Of a DNA stretch of 64,000 bases, positions 48,187 through 56,957 are shown one piece after another. Origin of the DNA: Roseomonas sp. AR75 (GTDB taxonomy: Bacteria; Pseudomonadota; Alphaproteobacteria; Acetobacterales; Acetobacteraceae). The notes below the pieces were generated by a model that saw nothing but the letters and a program-made list of their open reading frames with translations, did no database searches and was not told where the DNA came from. The stretch spans positions 806,001 through 870,000 of the forward strand of contig NZ_STGB01000005.1 in assembly GCF_005222815.1 (NCBI RefSeq), written 5' to 3'. Each line of letters starts with the position of its first letter. The stretch's first letter is position 1. Position numbers and translations under genes: made by a program.

Positions 48187-50282
48187 CAGGCCCTCTCGAT
48201 CACCAGCAGCCCGTCCAGGGCGACGACGCCCTCATGCGACCAGGCGACCGGGTTCACCTCGAAGACGAAGCGCTGCCAGGGCGCGGCCGCGGCCAGCTGC
48301 GAGAAGCGGGCGACGAAGTCGGCGAGCGGCGCAAGCGCCGCGCCCGGTGCAAGCTTCGCCGCGCGGCGGAGCAGGCGCAGCCGCCCCAGCAGCGCCGCGG
48401 CGCCCGCCGCGTCGATCGGCGCGCGGGCAAGGGCGACATCGTCCAGCGCCTCGGTCAGCGTGCCGCCCGCACCGACCGAGACGATCGGGCCGAAGACCGG
48501 ATCGCGGAAGCCGGAGACGAGCACTTCCGCCCCGCCGTGCCGCATGCGCTGCACGTAGAGGCCATCGAGCGTGACGCCGGCTGCCGCCGCGCGCGCGCGC
48601 AGCCTTGCCTCGGCTGCCGCGACCTCGGTCTCGTCACGCAGGTCGAGCGCGAGCAGGCCGGCGGCGGCGCGATGCGTCACCTGCGCCGAGATGCCCTTCA
48701 GCGCCACCGGGAAGCCGATGTCGCGCGCGACGGCGGCGGCGCTGCCCGGTGCGGTGGCCAGCCGCCCTTCCGGCACGGGCAGCCCCGCTGCCGCGAGGAT
48801 GGCGTGGCAGGCATGCTCCGGGACGATCTGGCCGTCCAGGGCCAGCGGCAGCAGGCCCGTCCAGTCGAAGCCCCGCGGCGCCACCGGCGCCGGCCCGTCG
48901 CCCGATTGCGCAAGGGCGGACAGCAGCGCGACCACGCGGCCATAGTCGAGGAAGACATGGGCGCCCGAGGCGCGCAGGTGCTCCACAGCGCCGGGCGGCG
49001 CCAGCGGCCAGGCGAGGCAGACCGGCTTCGGCGCGCGTGCGCGGAACCGCGCCAGCTCGGCGGCCACCTCCGCCCCGCGCTGCGCCATCGGGCCGAACTG
49101 CACATAGAGGACGTCGAGCGACGCGTCCGCGGCGATGGCGTCGAGCGTCGCGCCGAAGCGCGCCAGGCTCTCCGGCTGCGTGTACACCTGCGGCGTCAGG
49201 TCGAAGGGATTGCCGAGCGCCGCGAGCGACGGCGCCAACGCGCGCAGCGCCTGGCGCGTGGCCGCGCCGGGCGGCGGCGTGGCAAGCCCCGCGCGCGCGC
49301 ACTGGTCCGCCGTCACCACGCCGCTGCCGCCGCCGGTGGTGACGATGCCGATGCGCGGTCCGGCCAGCCTTGCACGCTCCCCCTCGCTGGCCAGGAACAG
49401 CACGGCATCCAGCAGTTCCTCCAGGCCATGCACCTGGATCGCGCCCTGTTCGCGCAGCACGGCGTCCCAGACGCGGCCCTCCCCCGCCAGGGCGCCGGTG
49501 TGCGCCGCGACGGCAGCCGCGCTCGCCTCGCTCATCCCGCCCTTGAGCACGACGACCGGCTTGCCGGCCGCACGCGCCTCGCCGAGCGCGGCCAGGAACG
49601 CCGCGCCGTCGCGCACGCCTTCCAGGTAGATCGCGATCACCCGCGTGCCGTCGTCGCGCGCCAGGGCGCGGATGTAGTCCGCCAGCGTCAGCACCGCCTC
49701 ATTGCCGCTGCTGATCACCAGGCGGAAGCCGAAGCCGGCCTGCTGCGCCAGGGTGTGGCACATGGTCGAAAGCCCGCCGCTCTGGCTCACCATGGAGATG
49801 ACGCCCGGCAGCAGCCTGTCCGTGCCGACCAGTGCGGAGGAGAAGGTTGCGGCCATCCCCGTCGCGCAGTTGACGATGCCGAGGCAGTTCGGGCCGGCCA
49901 GCAGGAAGCCGGTCTCGCGGCAGACGGCGGCGACCTCCGCCTGGAGAGCGATGCCCGCCTCGCCCGCCTCGGCGAAGCCGCCGGCCCAGGCGATGCCGTG
50001 GCGGATGCCGGCCGCGGCGCAGTCGCGCAGCAGCGCGGGGACGGTCGGCGCGGCCGTGGTGATCAGGGCGAGGTCCGGCAGCTGCGGCAAGGCGGCGACG
50101 GAGGCGAAGCACGGCATGCCGGCCACGCTGTCCCGCCGCGGATTCACCGGCAGGATCGGGCCGCCGAAGCCGAACTTGCGCAGCAGGCCGATCGCCGTGG
50201 CGCCCAGGTTGCCCGGCTGGTCGGACGCGCCGATGACCGCGATCGAGCGCGCGAAGAGCAGCGGCGCGAGGTCGCGCTCCAT
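48186..50282 (-). CDS. NDP-forming acyl-CoA synthetase (acetate-CoA ligase ADP-forming family)
   Basis: 698 residues: CoA-binding Rossmann domain (~1-135, IAVIGASDQPGNLGATAIGL), succinyl-CoA-synthetase-like domain (SMVSQSGGLS; active-site His candidate in AAHTGALAGEGRVW), linker ligase domain (IGIVTTGGGSGVVTADQCA) and ATP-grasp domain (~480-698, ALKGISAQVTHRAAAGLL; VSVGAGGTLTEALDDVALA). It activates a carboxylate with CoA and ATP or GTP via phosphohistidine. ATG 50282 has GGAAGCGGG upstream; earlier starts lie in the promoter. Head of a three-gene operon with two hydratases. Confidence 0.92.
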   Translation of the reverse strand: MERDLAPLLFARSIAVIGASDQPGNLGATAIGLLRKFGFGGPILPVNPRRDSVAGMPCFASVAALPQLPDLALITTAAPTVPALLRDCAAAGIRHGIAWAGGFAEAGEAGIALQAEVAAVCRETGFLLAGPNCLGIVNCATGMAATFSSALVGTDRLLPGVISMVSQSGGLSTMCHTLAQQAGFGFRLVISSGNEAVLTLADYIRALARDDGTRVIAIYLEGVRDGAAFLAALGEARAAGKPVVVLKGGMSEASAAAVAAHTGALAGEGRVWDAVLREQGAIQVHGLEELLDAVLFLASEGERARLAGPRIGIVTTGGGSGVVTADQCARAGLATPPPGAATRQALRALAPSLAALGNPFDLTPQVYTQPESLARFGATLDAIAADASLDVLYVQFGPMAQRGAEVAAELARFRARAPKPVCLAWPLAPPGAVEHLRASGAHVFLDYGRVVALLSALAQSGDGPAPVAPRGFDWTGLLPLALDGQIVPEHACHAILAAAGLPVPEGRLATAPGSAAAVARDIGFPVALKGISAQVTHRAAAGLLALDLRDETEVAAAEARLRARAAAAGVTLDGLYVQRMRHGGAEVLVSGFRDPVFGPIVSVGAGGTLTEALDDVALARAPIDAAGAAALLGRLRLLRRAAKLAPGAALAPLADFVARFSQLAAAAPWQRFVFEVNPVAWSHEGVVALDGLLVIERA

Positions 50283-50325
50283 CCCGCTTCCGGTCGTTGT
50301 TCGCACCCGCTGGTTCCAGGCTGGT

Positions 50326-50366
50326 TGAATGCATTCAGGATAGGCAGGCCCGCAGCGTCGCGGCAA
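50326..50366 (-). promoter_or_regulatory. promoter of the synthetase-hydratase operon with LacI-type operator
   Basis: On the minus strand TTGCCG (50366-50361), an 18-base spacer and TATCCT (50342-50337), followed at once by the perfect palindrome TGAATGCATTCA (50326-50337). A repressor there would cover the -10/+1 region. Confidence 0.6.
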
Positions 50367-50386
50367 GCCAGCCCTTGCGAAACCGC

Positions 50387-50427
50387 TTGCGCCGGGCTTC
50401 CGCAGCACCTAGCGTTGAAAGCATTCA
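50387..50427 (+). promoter_or_regulatory. tctC promoter with LacI-type operator
   Basis: TTGCGC (50387-50392), 17-base spacer, TAGCGT (50410-50415), then TGAAAGCATTCA (50416-50427), 43 bases before ATG 50470. It is almost the same as the site at 59559 (CTAGCGT-C-GAA-G-GC-G-TTCA). Confidence 0.62.
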
Positions 50428-50469
50428 GCAGGTGGGCCGCCGAAGCGCCCACCGTGAAGGGGGAAGGTC

Positions 50470-51456
50470 ATGTCCATGAGCCGCAGGGCTGCTCTCGCAG
50501 CCATGGCGCTGTCCCTTGCATCCGGGGCCACCTCGACGGCCTTCGCGCAGGCGCAGCCGGCCTTCCCGCAGCGCGGACGCCCGATCATCCTGATCGTTCC
50601 CTACGCCCCCGGCGGCGTCACCGACACGGCCGGGCGCCTGATGGCGGTCGCGCTGGAGCGTGAGCTCGGCACGCCGGTGCAGGTGGTCAACAAGGCCGGC
50701 GCCGCCTCGCAGATCGGGCTGACCGAGCTGGTCCGCTCGCGACCGGATGGCTACACGCTGTCCTACGCCGTGCTTCCGACGGTCGTGACGCACTACACCG
50801 AGACGCCACGCACGCCGCCCTACACGCGCGAGAGCTTCCAGCCGATCGGCAACCACCACTTCTCGCCGCAGACCATCGCCGTGCGCGCCGACAGCCCCTA
50901 CCGCACGCTGCGCGATCTGGTGGAGGCCGCGCGCGCCAGGCCGGACACGCTGTCCTTCAGCACCAGCGGCCAGATGGCCGTGCCGCACACCCAGGTGCTG
51001 ATGCTGGAACAGGTCGCGGGCGTGAAGTTCATCTCGGTGCACTACACAGGCGGCGCGCCCTCGGTGAACGCGCTGCTCGGCGGCCATGTGGATGCCTTCA
51101 CCGGCGGCACCGCGGATTCCCTGCCGCACTATCGCAGCGGCGCCTGGCGCGTGCTCGGCGTCGCCGCGATGGAGCGCGACAGTTCCATGCCGGACGTGCC
51201 GACACTGCGCGAACAGGGCTATGACGTGATCGCGGCCTCCGCCACCGGCATCGTCGCGCCGGCAGGCACGCCCATTCCCGTCGTCCAGGCGCTCAGCGGC
51301 GCCATGCAGCGCGTGGTGCAGAGCCCGGAGCATCGTCGCCAGCTGCTCGACTTCTCGCTGGTGCCGGCCTTCATGGATCCGGAGGCCTACACCCAGTTCT
51401 GGATGGAAACCGAACGGCGGATGGCGCCCGTCCTGCGGACCATCCGCCCGAACTGA
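50470..51456 (+). CDS. TTT-system solute-binding protein (TctC/Bug)
   Basis: 328 residues, RR signal peptide (MSRRAALAAMALSLASGATS), mature start FPQRGRPIILIVPYAPGGVT, VVNKAGAASQIGLTELVRSR and RPDGYTLSYAVLPTVVTHYT. It is closely similar to the product of 51466-52425 (shared SQIGxTEfLRSRPDG and HYxxPSV-like blocks), so the two are an inverted duplicate pair. Divergent from the synthetase operon, with its own LacI-type operator. Confidence 0.9.
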   Translation: MSMSRRAALAAMALSLASGATSTAFAQAQPAFPQRGRPIILIVPYAPGGVTDTAGRLMAVALERELGTPVQVVNKAGAASQIGLTELVRSRPDGYTLSYAVLPTVVTHYTETPRTPPYTRESFQPIGNHHFSPQTIAVRADSPYRTLRDLVEAARARPDTLSFSTSGQMAVPHTQVLMLEQVAGVKFISVHYTGGAPSVNALLGGHVDAFTGGTADSLPHYRSGAWRVLGVAAMERDSSMPDVPTLREQGYDVIAASATGIVAPAGTPIPVVQALSGAMQRVVQSPEHRRQLLDFSLVPAFMDPEAYTQFWMETERRMAPVLRTIRPN

Positions 51457-51465
51457 GGCCGCGGC

Positions 51466-52425
51466 TCAGCCACGCGCCAGGGCCGCCATGATGGGGCGCA
51501 TGCGCGCCTCGTCCCGCTCCCAATAGGCGGCGTAGTCGGCCGGGCCCTTCCAGTCCGGCACCAGGCCGAAGCGGCGCATGGCCTGGTCGTAGGCCGGCGC
51601 GGCCATCACCGCGCGGACAGCCTCCGCCAACCGCGCCACCGCCTCGTCCGGCGTGCCGGCCGGCGCGAGAAGGCCGCCCGCCGAGGCGACGACCACGTCC
51701 AGCCCCTGTTCGCGCAGCGTCGGCACGCCCGGCAGCAGCGGATCGCGCTGCTCCCCCGTGGTGCCGAGGACGCGGAAACTCCCTTCGCTCAGCGGCCCCA
51801 GCACGTCGCTGCCGCCCCCGGCGAGCACGTCCACATGGCCGCCGAGCAGCGCCGTGACCGATGGCGCGCCGCCGTTGAAGTGGATGGAGTTGAAGCGCAC
51901 GCCAGCCGCCATCTGCAGCATCAGCACGCCGAGATGCGGGGTGGCCATCAGCCCGCTGTCGCTGACGCTGATCGCCTCCGGCCGCGCGCGCGCCGCCTCG
52001 ACCAGGTTGCCGATGCTGGGCCAGGGACTCGCGCTGCGCACCGCGAAGGAAACAGGCGAGATGTGGTGCAGCGCCACGGTGCGGAAATCCGCCCGCGTAT
52101 AGGGCGCACGTCGTGACGGATCGAGGTAGTGGGTGATCAGCGTCGGCAGCACGGCGAAGGCGAGCGTCAGGCCATCCGGCCGGCTGCGCAGGAACTCCGT
52201 GATGCCGATCTGCGACCCGGCGCCCGGCCGGTTCAGCACCTGGACACCGGTCGAGAGCTCGCGCTCCAGCCCGGCCGCGATCATCCGCGCGGCCGTGTCC
52301 ACGCCGCCGCCGGGGGCGTAGGGCACGATGATCGTGATGGCGCGACCCGCCGGCCAGCTCTGCGCCGCGGCGAGGCGCGGCACGGCAAGCAGGGGCGCGG
52401 CAAGCAGGACACGACGCGTGGTCAT
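51466..52425 (-). CDS. TTT-system solute-binding protein (TctC/Bug)
   Basis: 319 residues: RRVLLAAPLLAVPRLAAAQS signal, ITIIVPYAPGGGVDTAARMI, VLNRPGAGSQIGITEFLRSR and NSIHFNGGAPSVTALLGGHV. ATG 52425 gives a 6-base spacing from GGGAGG and overlaps the phosphoesterase stop (ATGA); ATG 52431 would be too close to the ribosome site. Last gene of the long minus-strand operon that starts at 58319. Confidence 0.9.
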   Translation of the reverse strand: MTTRRVLLAAPLLAVPRLAAAQSWPAGRAITIIVPYAPGGGVDTAARMIAAGLERELSTGVQVLNRPGAGSQIGITEFLRSRPDGLTLAFAVLPTLITHYLDPSRRAPYTRADFRTVALHHISPVSFAVRSASPWPSIGNLVEAARARPEAISVSDSGLMATPHLGVLMLQMAAGVRFNSIHFNGGAPSVTALLGGHVDVLAGGGSDVLGPLSEGSFRVLGTTGEQRDPLLPGVPTLREQGLDVVVASAGGLLAPAGTPDEAVARLAEAVRAVMAAPAYDQAMRRFGLVPDWKGPADYAAYWERDEARMRPIMAALARG

Positions 52426-53150
52426 GGACATCCTCCCTCTGCGATGCGCAGGCGTTCGCGCCGCACGGCGACGCCCTCCGGCGCGAGCGTGACGAGTTGC
52501 ACGGTGCCGGCCAGGTCCGGCGAGCCGCTGTAATGCGCCTCGACCTCCGGTGGCCCGACGCGCACGGCACGGTCCCAGTGGCCAAGTGCGACATAGTCCG
52601 CGCGCGCCGCGCGCAGCGCCTCGTCGGCGATGCGCCAGGCACGGTGCGACTGCCAGCGCCATTCCTCCGCGGGCACATAGTGCCCATGCGCCATGGCCAC
52701 CTGCCAGCGCGTGCGCCGGGGCGGCGGCGGGCCGAGCGGGTCCAGCGCATCCGCCCCATGATGCGCCCGGCCCCAGATCTCCAGATCCAGGTCGTCGAAC
52801 AGCGCCGTCCCGGCATTCACGCCGAGCACCGTCACCTGCGGCAGCCCAAGCAGGCCGGCGCGGCGGAACAGGCAATCGGGCAGCGCCGCGTCGTGGTTGC
52901 CCGGCAGCAGCACGACGGGCAGCGACGCGGCAGCGATCAGCGCCGTCGCCCGGGAGAGCATCGCATCGCCGACCCGCGCATGGTCGAAGGTGTCGCCGGC
53001 AAGCAGCACCACGTCCGCCTGCACCGCGCGGGCGGTGTCCAGCACCGCCGCCAGCCCCGCGATCCCCGCGGCGGCCTGCCTTGGCGGCGCGTGCGGCCCG
53101 GCATCCTCCACATGCAGGTCGGAGCTGTGGACGAGCCGGACCGCGCGCAT
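52422..53150 (-). CDS. calcineurin-like metallophosphoesterase (SbcD/YkuE-like)
   Basis: 242 residues with the complete dimetal motif set: HSSDLHVEDAGPHAP (D-x-H), LAGDTFDHARVGD (GD), LLPGNHDAALPD (GNHD), AMAHGHY and ALGHWDRA (GH). It belongs to the phosphodiesterase/nuclease D family but lacks SbcD's cap region and has no SbcC partner. It is embedded between a crotonase and tctC with a coupled downstream start, so it is part of the catabolic operon. A role on a nucleotide, CoA-derived or phosphoester by-product is possible. Confidence 0.88.
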   Translation of the reverse strand: MRAVRLVHSSDLHVEDAGPHAPPRQAAAGIAGLAAVLDTARAVQADVVLLAGDTFDHARVGDAMLSRATALIAAASLPVVLLPGNHDAALPDCLFRRAGLLGLPQVTVLGVNAGTALFDDLDLEIWGRAHHGADALDPLGPPPPRRTRWQVAMAHGHYVPAEEWRWQSHRAWRIADEALRAARADYVALGHWDRAVRVGPPEVEAHYSGSPDLAGTVQLVTLAPEGVAVRRERLRIAEGGCP

Positions 53151-53159
53151 GGCGGGCTG

Positions 53160-53999
53160 CTACCTGCCCTTCCAGTTCGGCTTGCGCTTCTCGCGGAAGG
53201 CGCGCGGGCCCTCGGCGCCGTCCTCGCTCTCGGCAGTCTGCCGGTCCAGCGCCCGCTGATAGTCCACCAGCGCGTCGGGAAAGGCAGAGGCGAGGCGATA
53301 GATGCGCACGGCCGCCTGCGTCGGCAGCGGCGCGCCGCGGCAGACCATGGCGGCGATCTCCTCCGCGGCTTCCATCAACCGGGCGCGCGGCACGACGCGG
53401 TTGACGATGCCGTATTGCAGGCATTCCTGCGCGCTCAGCCGCCCGTTCGCCAGCGTCATGTAGGCGGCCACGGCGCGCGGGATGCCGAAGTAGAGGTTCT
53501 GCGGCGAGCCCAGCCGGCCCACCAGCGTGTGCGTATCGCTGATCCAGGCTTCCTCCGCCATCACGCGCAGCTGCCCGGCGAGCGCCAGGCTGAGCCCCAC
53601 GCCGACCGCGAGGCCGTTGATGGCGGAAATGACGGGCTTGTCGAGGTTGACCGCGCTCGGCAGGCCGCCGCCGCCCCACTGGTAGTTCGGGTTGGTCGGG
53701 TCCTCATGCGGCGTGCGCTTGCCTTCCGCCTGGTGCGCGGCGAGGAACTTCACGTCACGTCCGGCCGAGAAGGCCTCCCCGGTGCCGGTGACGATCGCGC
53801 AGTAGATCTCCGGATCGAGGCCGACGTCGCGCCAGCAGGCGCGCAGCTCCTGATAGGCGTAGGTATGCAACGCGTTGCGCACCTCGGGCCGGTTGATGGT
53901 CACGTAGGCCACGCGGCCCTTCTTCTCGTAGAGGACGTATTTCAGGTCCTTCGGCGCCATCGTGGCGTGGTCGTATTGCGTCTCGTATTGCGGAGGCAT
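53160..53999 (-). CDS. enoyl-CoA hydratase/isomerase (crotonase) family protein
   Basis: 279 residues, paralogue of the 46552 gene: same PKDLKYVLYEKKGRVAYVTI start, VRNALHTYAYQELRACWRDV, the insertion TPHEDPTNPNYQWGGGG and FREKRKPNWKGR end. In the catalytic-Glu region it reads LVGRLGSPQNLYFGIPRAVA, so the standard acidic residue is also absent. AGGAG is 8 bases before ATG 53999. Sits 20 bases downstream of the second synthetase. Confidence 0.87.
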   Translation of the reverse strand: MPPQYETQYDHATMAPKDLKYVLYEKKGRVAYVTINRPEVRNALHTYAYQELRACWRDVGLDPEIYCAIVTGTGEAFSAGRDVKFLAAHQAEGKRTPHEDPTNPNYQWGGGGLPSAVNLDKPVISAINGLAVGVGLSLALAGQLRVMAEEAWISDTHTLVGRLGSPQNLYFGIPRAVAAYMTLANGRLSAQECLQYGIVNRVVPRARLMEAAEEIAAMVCRGAPLPTQAAVRIYRLASAFPDALVDYQRALDRQTAESEDGAEGPRAFREKRKPNWKGR

Positions 54000-54019
54000 C
54001 GAGCGATCTCCTGACGATC

Positions 54020-56023
54020 TCAAGGGGCGGTCAGCAGCAGCAGGCCATCCACGGCGATGGCATCGCCGGCGCGCCACTTCACCGGGTTCACCTCCAGCTC
54101 GAAGGCGGCCCAGGGGATGGCGGCGGCCAGGCGGGAGAAATGCGCGATGAAGCGCGCGAGCGGGGCCGCATCCGGCGCGTCATCGCCCAGCGCGCGGACC
54201 AGGCGGAGCCGCGCGATCAGCGCCCGGGCCGCATCCTCGTCCAGCGGCGCGCGGGCGATCGCGACGTCGTCCAGCAATTCGGTCGCGGTGCCGCCAGCGC
54301 CGCAGGTGACCATCACGCCGAACATCGGATCGCGGAACGCGGCGACGATCACCTCGACGCCGCCCTGCTCCATGCGCTGCACATAGGCGCCCTCGAAGGG
54401 CACGCCGAGCGTCGCCGCGCGTTCGGCCAGCGAGCGCCAGGCCGCGGCGGCCTCCGCCGCGCCGGCGATGCCAAGCCGCAGCAGACCGGCCGCGGCGCGA
54501 TGCGTCACCGCCGCCGAGATCCCCTTCATCGCCACCGTCCCGCCGATGGCGGCGAAGGCGGCGGCGGCGTCCTCGGGCGAATGGGCGATGCGGCCCTGCG
54601 CTACGGGCAACCCGCCGGCCGCGAGCAGGCGGTGGCAGTCATGCTCGGAGACGACGAGCCCCGCGCGCGCTTGCGGCAGCGCGGCCGCCCAGTCGAAGCC
54701 GAGCGGCGCCGGGCGCGCCACCGCGTCCCCGCGCGGCGCGCGCAGCACGCGCGCAAGGGCTTCCGCGGCCCGGGCCGCCGTCGGGATGACGCAGAGACCA
54801 TCACGCGCGAGCGCCACGCGCGTGTCCGGCGCGACCTCGAGCGCCGCCACGGCCCGCACCGCGCCGGCGGCGTGCAGCTGCGCGAGCGTCGCGAGGGTGG
54901 CCTCGGTCTCCGCCGGCTCGCCCAGGCCGAGCGCATCCTCGAAGAGCAGCGCATCGGCCGACGCAGCAGCGTCGCTCAGCGTCGCGGCGGAGGGCGGGCT
55001 GTCAAGGATACGGGGCGCGCCGCCGGCAAGCTCCAGGCCCTCGCCTTGCAGAAGCCCGGCGGCGACCGCGGCGGTCTCGGGCGCGGCCGAGACCACGGCC
55101 ACGCGCCGCCCACCGGGCCGCACTCCCGCCGCCAGCAGAAGCGAGACGTCCAGCAGTTCCCGTCCGCTGCGCACCAGGATCGCGCCGTGCTCCTCCAGCA
55201 CCGCGCGCCAGACGCGGAAGGCACCCGTCAGCGCACCGGTATGCGCCTGCGCGGCCCGCGCGCTGGCCTCCGCCGCGCCGGCCTTGAGGATCACCAGCGG
55301 CTTGCCCGCATCGCGGAGCCGCGCCAGCGCGTCGAGGAAATCGGCGCCGTCCTGCACGCCTTCCAGATAGGCGGCGACGACCCGCGTCGCGTCGTCCTCC
55401 GCCAGCATGCGCAGGTAGTCCGGGAAGCGCAGCACCGCCTCGTTGCCCGAGCTGATCATGCAGCGCAGGCCGAAGCCGGCCTGCTGCGCCTGGCCGAGCA
55501 GGTGGATCGCCGTGCCGCCGCTCTGGCTGACGATCGCGATGCTGCCCGGCACCAGCCGGTCCACCTGCAGCAGCGGCGTGGCGAAGGTGGCGGCGAGCGG
55601 CACATGCGTGTCGATGATGCCGAGCGTGTTCGGCCCGCAGAGGGAGAAGCCATGCGCATCGCAGAGCGCGGCGAGCGAGGCCTGGCGCGCGATCCCCTCG
55701 CCTCCGACCTCGGCGAATCCCGCGGCCCAGAGGATGCCGTGGCGGATGCCGGCCTCGATGCAGCTCTTCACCGCCTCCTCCGCCGCGGCGGCCGACACGG
55801 CAAGGATGGCAAGGTCCGGCACCTCCGGCAGCGCGGCCGGCGCGGCGTGGCAGGGCAGGCCAGCGACGCTGTCGCGCCGCGGATTCACCACATGGATGCG
55901 GCCGCGGTAGCCGTATTTGCGCTGGTAGTCGATCACCCGCGCGCCGAGATTGCCGGGCGTGTCCGACGCGCCGATGACGACGATGCTCTCCGGCGCGAGC
56001 AGAGGGTTGCGCGCGGCGCTCAT
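54020..56023 (-). CDS. NDP-forming acyl-CoA synthetase, second paralogue
   Basis: 667 residues in the same domain order as the 48186 gene: CoA-binding (VVIGASDTPGNLGARVIDYQ), SCS-like (AIVSQSGGTAIHLLGQAQQA; His candidate in AQAHTGALTGAFRVW), linker domain with a shortened, Ala-rich stretch (~330-440), and ATP-grasp (AMKGISAAVTHRAAAGLLRL; VTCGAGGTATELLDDVAIA). Catalytic positions look intact. ATG 56023 overlaps the stop of the upstream lactonase (ATGA). Confidence 0.9.
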   Translation of the reverse strand: MSAARNPLLAPESIVVIGASDTPGNLGARVIDYQRKYGYRGRIHVVNPRRDSVAGLPCHAAPAALPEVPDLAILAVSAAAAEEAVKSCIEAGIRHGILWAAGFAEVGGEGIARQASLAALCDAHGFSLCGPNTLGIIDTHVPLAATFATPLLQVDRLVPGSIAIVSQSGGTAIHLLGQAQQAGFGLRCMISSGNEAVLRFPDYLRMLAEDDATRVVAAYLEGVQDGADFLDALARLRDAGKPLVILKAGAAEASARAAQAHTGALTGAFRVWRAVLEEHGAILVRSGRELLDVSLLLAAGVRPGGRRVAVVSAAPETAAVAAGLLQGEGLELAGGAPRILDSPPSAATLSDAAASADALLFEDALGLGEPAETEATLATLAQLHAAGAVRAVAALEVAPDTRVALARDGLCVIPTAARAAEALARVLRAPRGDAVARPAPLGFDWAAALPQARAGLVVSEHDCHRLLAAGGLPVAQGRIAHSPEDAAAAFAAIGGTVAMKGISAAVTHRAAAGLLRLGIAGAAEAAAAWRSLAERAATLGVPFEGAYVQRMEQGGVEVIVAAFRDPMFGVMVTCGAGGTATELLDDVAIARAPLDEDAARALIARLRLVRALGDDAPDAAPLARFIAHFSRLAAAIPWAAFELEVNPVKWRAGDAIAVDGLLLLTAP

Positions 56024-56952
56024 GCAGCCGCGCGGTGCGAATACATGGCGCGTCCGGCGACCGGCACGCGCGCCCGCAGGATGCAGCCCTGTTCGGACTC
56101 CGTGATGTAGAGGTCGCGCAGGTCGGCGCCGCCATAGGCGATGTTCGTCGTTCGGATGCCGGCCGGCGACAGGATGCGGGCCGCAGGCTGACCGAGCCGG
56201 TCGAACAGCCACACCGTCGCGAGGCCCGAATGCGCCACGGCGAGGCCGCCCTCATCGTCGACGGCCAGCCCATCGGGTCCGGCCAGGCCGCCGGACAGCT
56301 GCAGGAAGGTTCCCCAGTGATGATGTCGCTGTCCTTGCGCATCGGGCTGCAGCGAAATGCGGATCACGGACAGCGGGCGTGTCAGCGCGACGAACAGCGT
56401 TTCCTGCCCGGCCGACAGCACCAGCCCGTTCGGATAGGGCAGCCCGTCGCAGACCAGGCTGATCGTGCCGTCCGGCGTCATGCGATAGACGCGCCCATCG
56501 GGGCGGCGCTGCGAACTGTGGCCCGGATCGGTGAAGTAGAGATCACCATTGTCGGCGAAGCAGAGGTCGTTGAGGCCGACGAAGGGCTTGCCGTCGAAGC
56601 CTTCCGCCACGGTGCTGCGCCGCCCGCTCGCCGGATCGAAGGCGACCACCCCCTCCTTCCGGCAGACGACGAAGATGCGGCCGTCGCGGTGGATCTTCAG
56701 CCCGTTCGGTCCGCCGCCGTAGTCGGCGAAGACCTCCCACGCGCCGGCAGGCGAGACGCGGAAGATGCGGCCGTGGTTGAGATCTGTGCAGTAGAAGTTG
56801 CCTGCCGTGTCGAAGGCCGGTCCTTCCAGGAAGGAGTGCAGCGGTGCTCCGCCGCGCGCGCGGCTCCACGCCGTGTGACGGCCCTCGATCCGCAGCGCAT
56901 CGGGCAACCTGGAGAAGAGCTCGGCCTGGATGACGGGCGGTGCGGCGAACAT
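56020..56952 (-). CDS. SMP-30/gluconolactonase family protein
   Basis: About 310 residues of six-bladed beta-propeller lactonase. Motifs: FLEGPAFDTAGNFYCTDLNH (metal Glu), GLNDLCFADNGDLYFTDPGH (Asn), YPNGLVLSAGQETLFVAL (Asn) and GPDGLAVDDEGGLAVAH (Asp). These ligate one divalent metal. The start is uncertain: ATG 56952 is 13 bases from GGAGG, while GTG 56964 is too close to it and overlaps the upstream stop. Located between two synthetase genes, it may open a lactone before CoA activation. Confidence 0.85.
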   Translation of the reverse strand: MFAAPPVIQAELFSRLPDALRIEGRHTAWSRARGGAPLHSFLEGPAFDTAGNFYCTDLNHGRIFRVSPAGAWEVFADYGGGPNGLKIHRDGRIFVVCRKEGVVAFDPASGRRSTVAEGFDGKPFVGLNDLCFADNGDLYFTDPGHSSQRRPDGRVYRMTPDGTISLVCDGLPYPNGLVLSAGQETLFVALTRPLSVIRISLQPDAQGQRHHHWGTFLQLSGGLAGPDGLAVDDEGGLAVAHSGLATVWLFDRLGQPAARILSPAGIRTTNIAYGGADLRDLYITESEQGCILRARVPVAGRAMYSHRAAA

Positions 56953-56957
56953 CGGCG

